NCBI GenBank assembly: GCA_010093685.1
Contig: MU006243.1
Location: 318,360 to 382,359, forward strand
From: Ophiobolus disseminans
Lineage: Eukaryota > Ascomycota > Dothideomycetes > Pleosporales > Phaeosphaeriaceae
Length of the DNA stretch: 64,000 nt
Reading direction: 5' to 3'
Part shown: positions 62,079-64,000 of the stretch, one piece after another
How the letters are laid out: every line of letters begins with the position of its first letter
Numbering within the stretch: the first letter of the stretch is position 1
The notes under the pieces: generated by a model
Told to the model about the DNA's origin: nothing
Database searches by the model: none
The model's input: only the letters and a program-made list of their open reading frames with translations
Program-made: the position numbers and the translations under genes

Positions 62079-64000
62079 CTAAAAAGGCCAGACCCAATCC
62101 TCCGTCTCCTTCGGGTCAATACCCTCATGATAAGCATAATTCTTCGCCTTAATCTGCTCATCCAGCAACTTCTCCCTCGCCGCACTGCCCTTATTGCCCA
62201 GCGTAAGCATCTGATCGATAGCATCAATCGCCAGACTAAACCGATCGGTGCCGTTTCGAATAGCCAGTTCGAGCGGGGTGTCGATGTTGCCCTTCTCCCT
62301 GTAGCCGCGGACCTTCAAGTTGTGCTGGCCTTTGCGGCCGTACGTGAGGCGGTGGATGAGGCCGGGATACGAGTGGAAGTTGAAGATGCAGGGCTTGTTA
62401 TCTGTGAAGAGGGCTTTCCATTCGTGGGCTTCGAGGCCATGGGGATGCTCGCTGGCGTCGATGAGCTTGAGGAGGTCGACGACGTTGACGAAGCGGATTT
62501 TGAGCTCGGGGAGGTGGGTGCGGAGGAGTGCGGTCGCGGCGAGGGACTCGTGGGTCGAGGTGTCGCCGCAGCATGCCATGATTACGTCGGGTTCTTCGTT
62601 TTTGTCGTTGCTGGCGAATTCCCAGATTCCAATGCCCTTGGTGCAATGCGCGATGGCTTGATCCATGGTCAGGTATTGGAGATGCTCTTGCTTGTCGGCA
62701 ACAACGACGTTGACGTAGTTCGAGCTGCGGAGACAGTGGTTCATGGTAGACAGCAGGCAATTCGCGTCGGGCGGGAGGTAAATCCGAACGACTTCGGGAC
62801 TCTTATTTGCGATGACGTCAAGGAAGCCAGGATCTTGGTGCGTAAAGCCATTATGATCCTGTCTCCATACAGTCGATGTGAGGAGGATGTTGAGTGACGC
62901 AATCTTCTGTCTCCACTCGACTTCCAAGCACTTTTCGATCCACTTGCAGTGTTGATTCACCTGATGAACGTCAGTCTAACTTTCACATGATAAACCGTAA
63001 ATCGTGGTTCACTCACCATGGAATCGATGATGTGAATGAAGGGTTCGTAGCTGTTTAGCAATCCATGTCGCCCGGAGAGAACATAGCCTTCGAGCCAGCC
63101 CTAGAACAAGTTAGCAATGCTACTCCATGTATAAAATATACTGCGGAGACTTACCTCGACAGTGTGCTCCGATAAAATCTCCATGACTCGGCCTTCGTAG
63201 GCCAAGTTACCACCATCCTCGTCCTCATCGAAGTAGTCGCCCAGCCAGACCTTCTTACTAGCCTCGTAGATCTTTTCGAGCTTGTTCGACTGGGTCTCAT
63301 CGGGGCCGAACACACGAAAGGTCTTTGGGTTCTCCTTCATTACATCGCGCAGGAACGCAGCAAAGTTTGCCATGCTACCCATCTTCGCGACTCCTCCCTT
63401 GGTGACCTCGACTTTGTACTCGCGGAAGTCGGGAACATGAAGTTTGCCGCGTATGAGTCCTCCATTTGCGACGGGATTGGCGGACATTCGCTTGTTGCCT
63501 TTCGGGGCCAATTCCTGGAGTTCTGGAACGAGCTTGCCGTCCTTGTCCCAGTGCTTCTCGGGCTCGTAGCTGCGCATCCACTCTTCGAGCAGCTTGAGCT
63601 GCGCTCTGTCTTTGAGTACGTTTGTGAGAGGAACCTGATGCGCACGCCAGTATCCTTCTGAGTAATGGCCATCGACCTTCTTGGGTCCAGTCCAGCCCTT
63701 CGGTGTGCGAAGCACAATCATTGGCCAGCGGGGTCTGAATGCTTTGCCCGAGCCACGAGCCTCCTTCTGATACTCGCGAATCTTGGTGACGCAGCGCTCC
63801 AATGTCGCTGCCATGGCCTGATGCATCGATGGCAGATCACTGCCCTCAACAAAGTAAGGTGTCCATCCATAGCCAATGAAGAGTGCTTCGAGTTCCTTGT
63901 GACTGACACGCGACAAGACGGTCGGGTTGTTGATCTTGTACCCGTTCAAGTGAAGGACCGGTAAGACCGCTCCGTCCGTGATTGGGTTGAGAAACTTGTT
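62079..64000 (-). CDS. phk: Xylulose-5-P/fructose-6-P phosphoketolase (5' end outside the window), at least 3 exons
   Basis: Visible exons on - are 64000-63155, 63100-63017 and 62960-62079, read from the window edge, giving about 604 C-terminal residues of a protein normally near 800. This TPP enzyme splits xylulose-5-P (and often fructose-6-P) with phosphate to acetyl-P and a triose- or tetrose-phosphate. Family segments are seen: LHLNGYKINNPTVLSRVSHK, WPMIVLRTPKGWTGPKKVDG, GYWRAHQVPLTNV, RVFGPDETQSNKLEKIYEAS, GWLEGYVLSGRHGLLNSYEP, TSTVWRQDHNGFTHQDPGFL, VRIYLPPDANCLLSTMNHCL and the C-terminal YREKGNIDTPLELAIRNGTD. The 28-codon middle exon and both GT-AG introns (54 and 56 nt) keep phase 0. 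The N-terminal TPP-binding part is beyond position 64000. Confidence 0.93.

Noticed and set aside
61860..62897. A 345-codon + strand ORF over the phosphoketolase region.
   Set aside because: It is the antisense of clearly coding phosphoketolase sequence on -, has no family match and no start context.
1..64000. CRISPR arrays, phage or bacterial insertion sequences, and rRNA genes.
   Set aside because: There are no regular direct repeats with spacers, no transposase-like ORF and no rRNA-like stretch; the window is ordinary fungal nuclear DNA.

Overview
The window is nuclear DNA from a filamentous ascomycete. Coding is dense on both strands. Introns are mostly 45-60 nt GT-AG introns with CTAAC-like branch sites. 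Gene content (SLD2, SUA5, RAD21, PMR1, ATG9, phosphoketolase, delta-8 sphingolipid desaturase, a fungal STAND-type N-terminal domain) fits Pezizomycotina. A pleosporalean dothideomycete is my best guess from protein style; that part is inference. All intron positions were placed by hand from splice signals and frame continuity.

Layout. 1-6.3 kb: 3' end of SGD1/NOM1, LPD1, SLD2 and RPN12, all on +. 7.3-9.6 kb: a STAND-related protein with a coiled coil and a C-terminal ubiquitin-like domain, followed by an AT-rich, repeat-bearing gap. 10.8-24.3 kb: MCM2(-), a UBR-box/UBR7-like gene(+), SUA5(-), RAD21(-) and the Golgi Ca/Mn ATPase PMR1(+). 25.2-37.8 kb is the most accessory-looking part: a CTR copper transporter(-), a DJ-1/PfpI protein with a predicted signal peptide(-), a DIT1/PvcA isocyanide-synthase-family gene(-), a head-to-head CYP56/DIT2-like P450(+), a 2.8 kb gap and a DTR1-like MFS transporter(+). 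37.8-39.5 kb: a 22 bp perfect palindrome, a PAN-domain-like fragment and tandem repeats. 39.5-53 kb: a 1114-aa orphan(-), phosphopentomutase(-), delta-8 desaturase(+), a secreted EGF/beta-propeller protein(-), RPL30(+) and RPL10(+). 53-64 kb: ATG9(-), COG6(+), a BolA protein(-), NIF3(+), a tRNA-Asn with an intron(+) and phosphoketolase(-, cut by the window end).

The strongest system is 27.4-37.8 kb. It holds counterparts of the three yeast dityrosine spore-wall genes (DIT1 synthase, DIT2 P450, DTR1 exporter). Next to them is a DJ-1/PfpI gene that keeps the Asp and Cys-Thr residues of bacterial isonitrile hydratase, the enzyme class that turns isocyanides into N-formamides. Yeast dityrosine precursors are N-formylated, so making an isocyanide and then hydrating it is a coherent reading of this neighbourhood. 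The DIT1 homologue also has an unusual C-terminal extension built of about six repeats. A copper transporter lies just beyond; fungal isocyanides are known copper ligands, but that link is speculative here.

Most other genes are housekeeping. Several are divergent pairs sharing short upstream regions (ATG9/COG6, BolA/NIF3, MCM2/UBR7, PRM15/desaturase).
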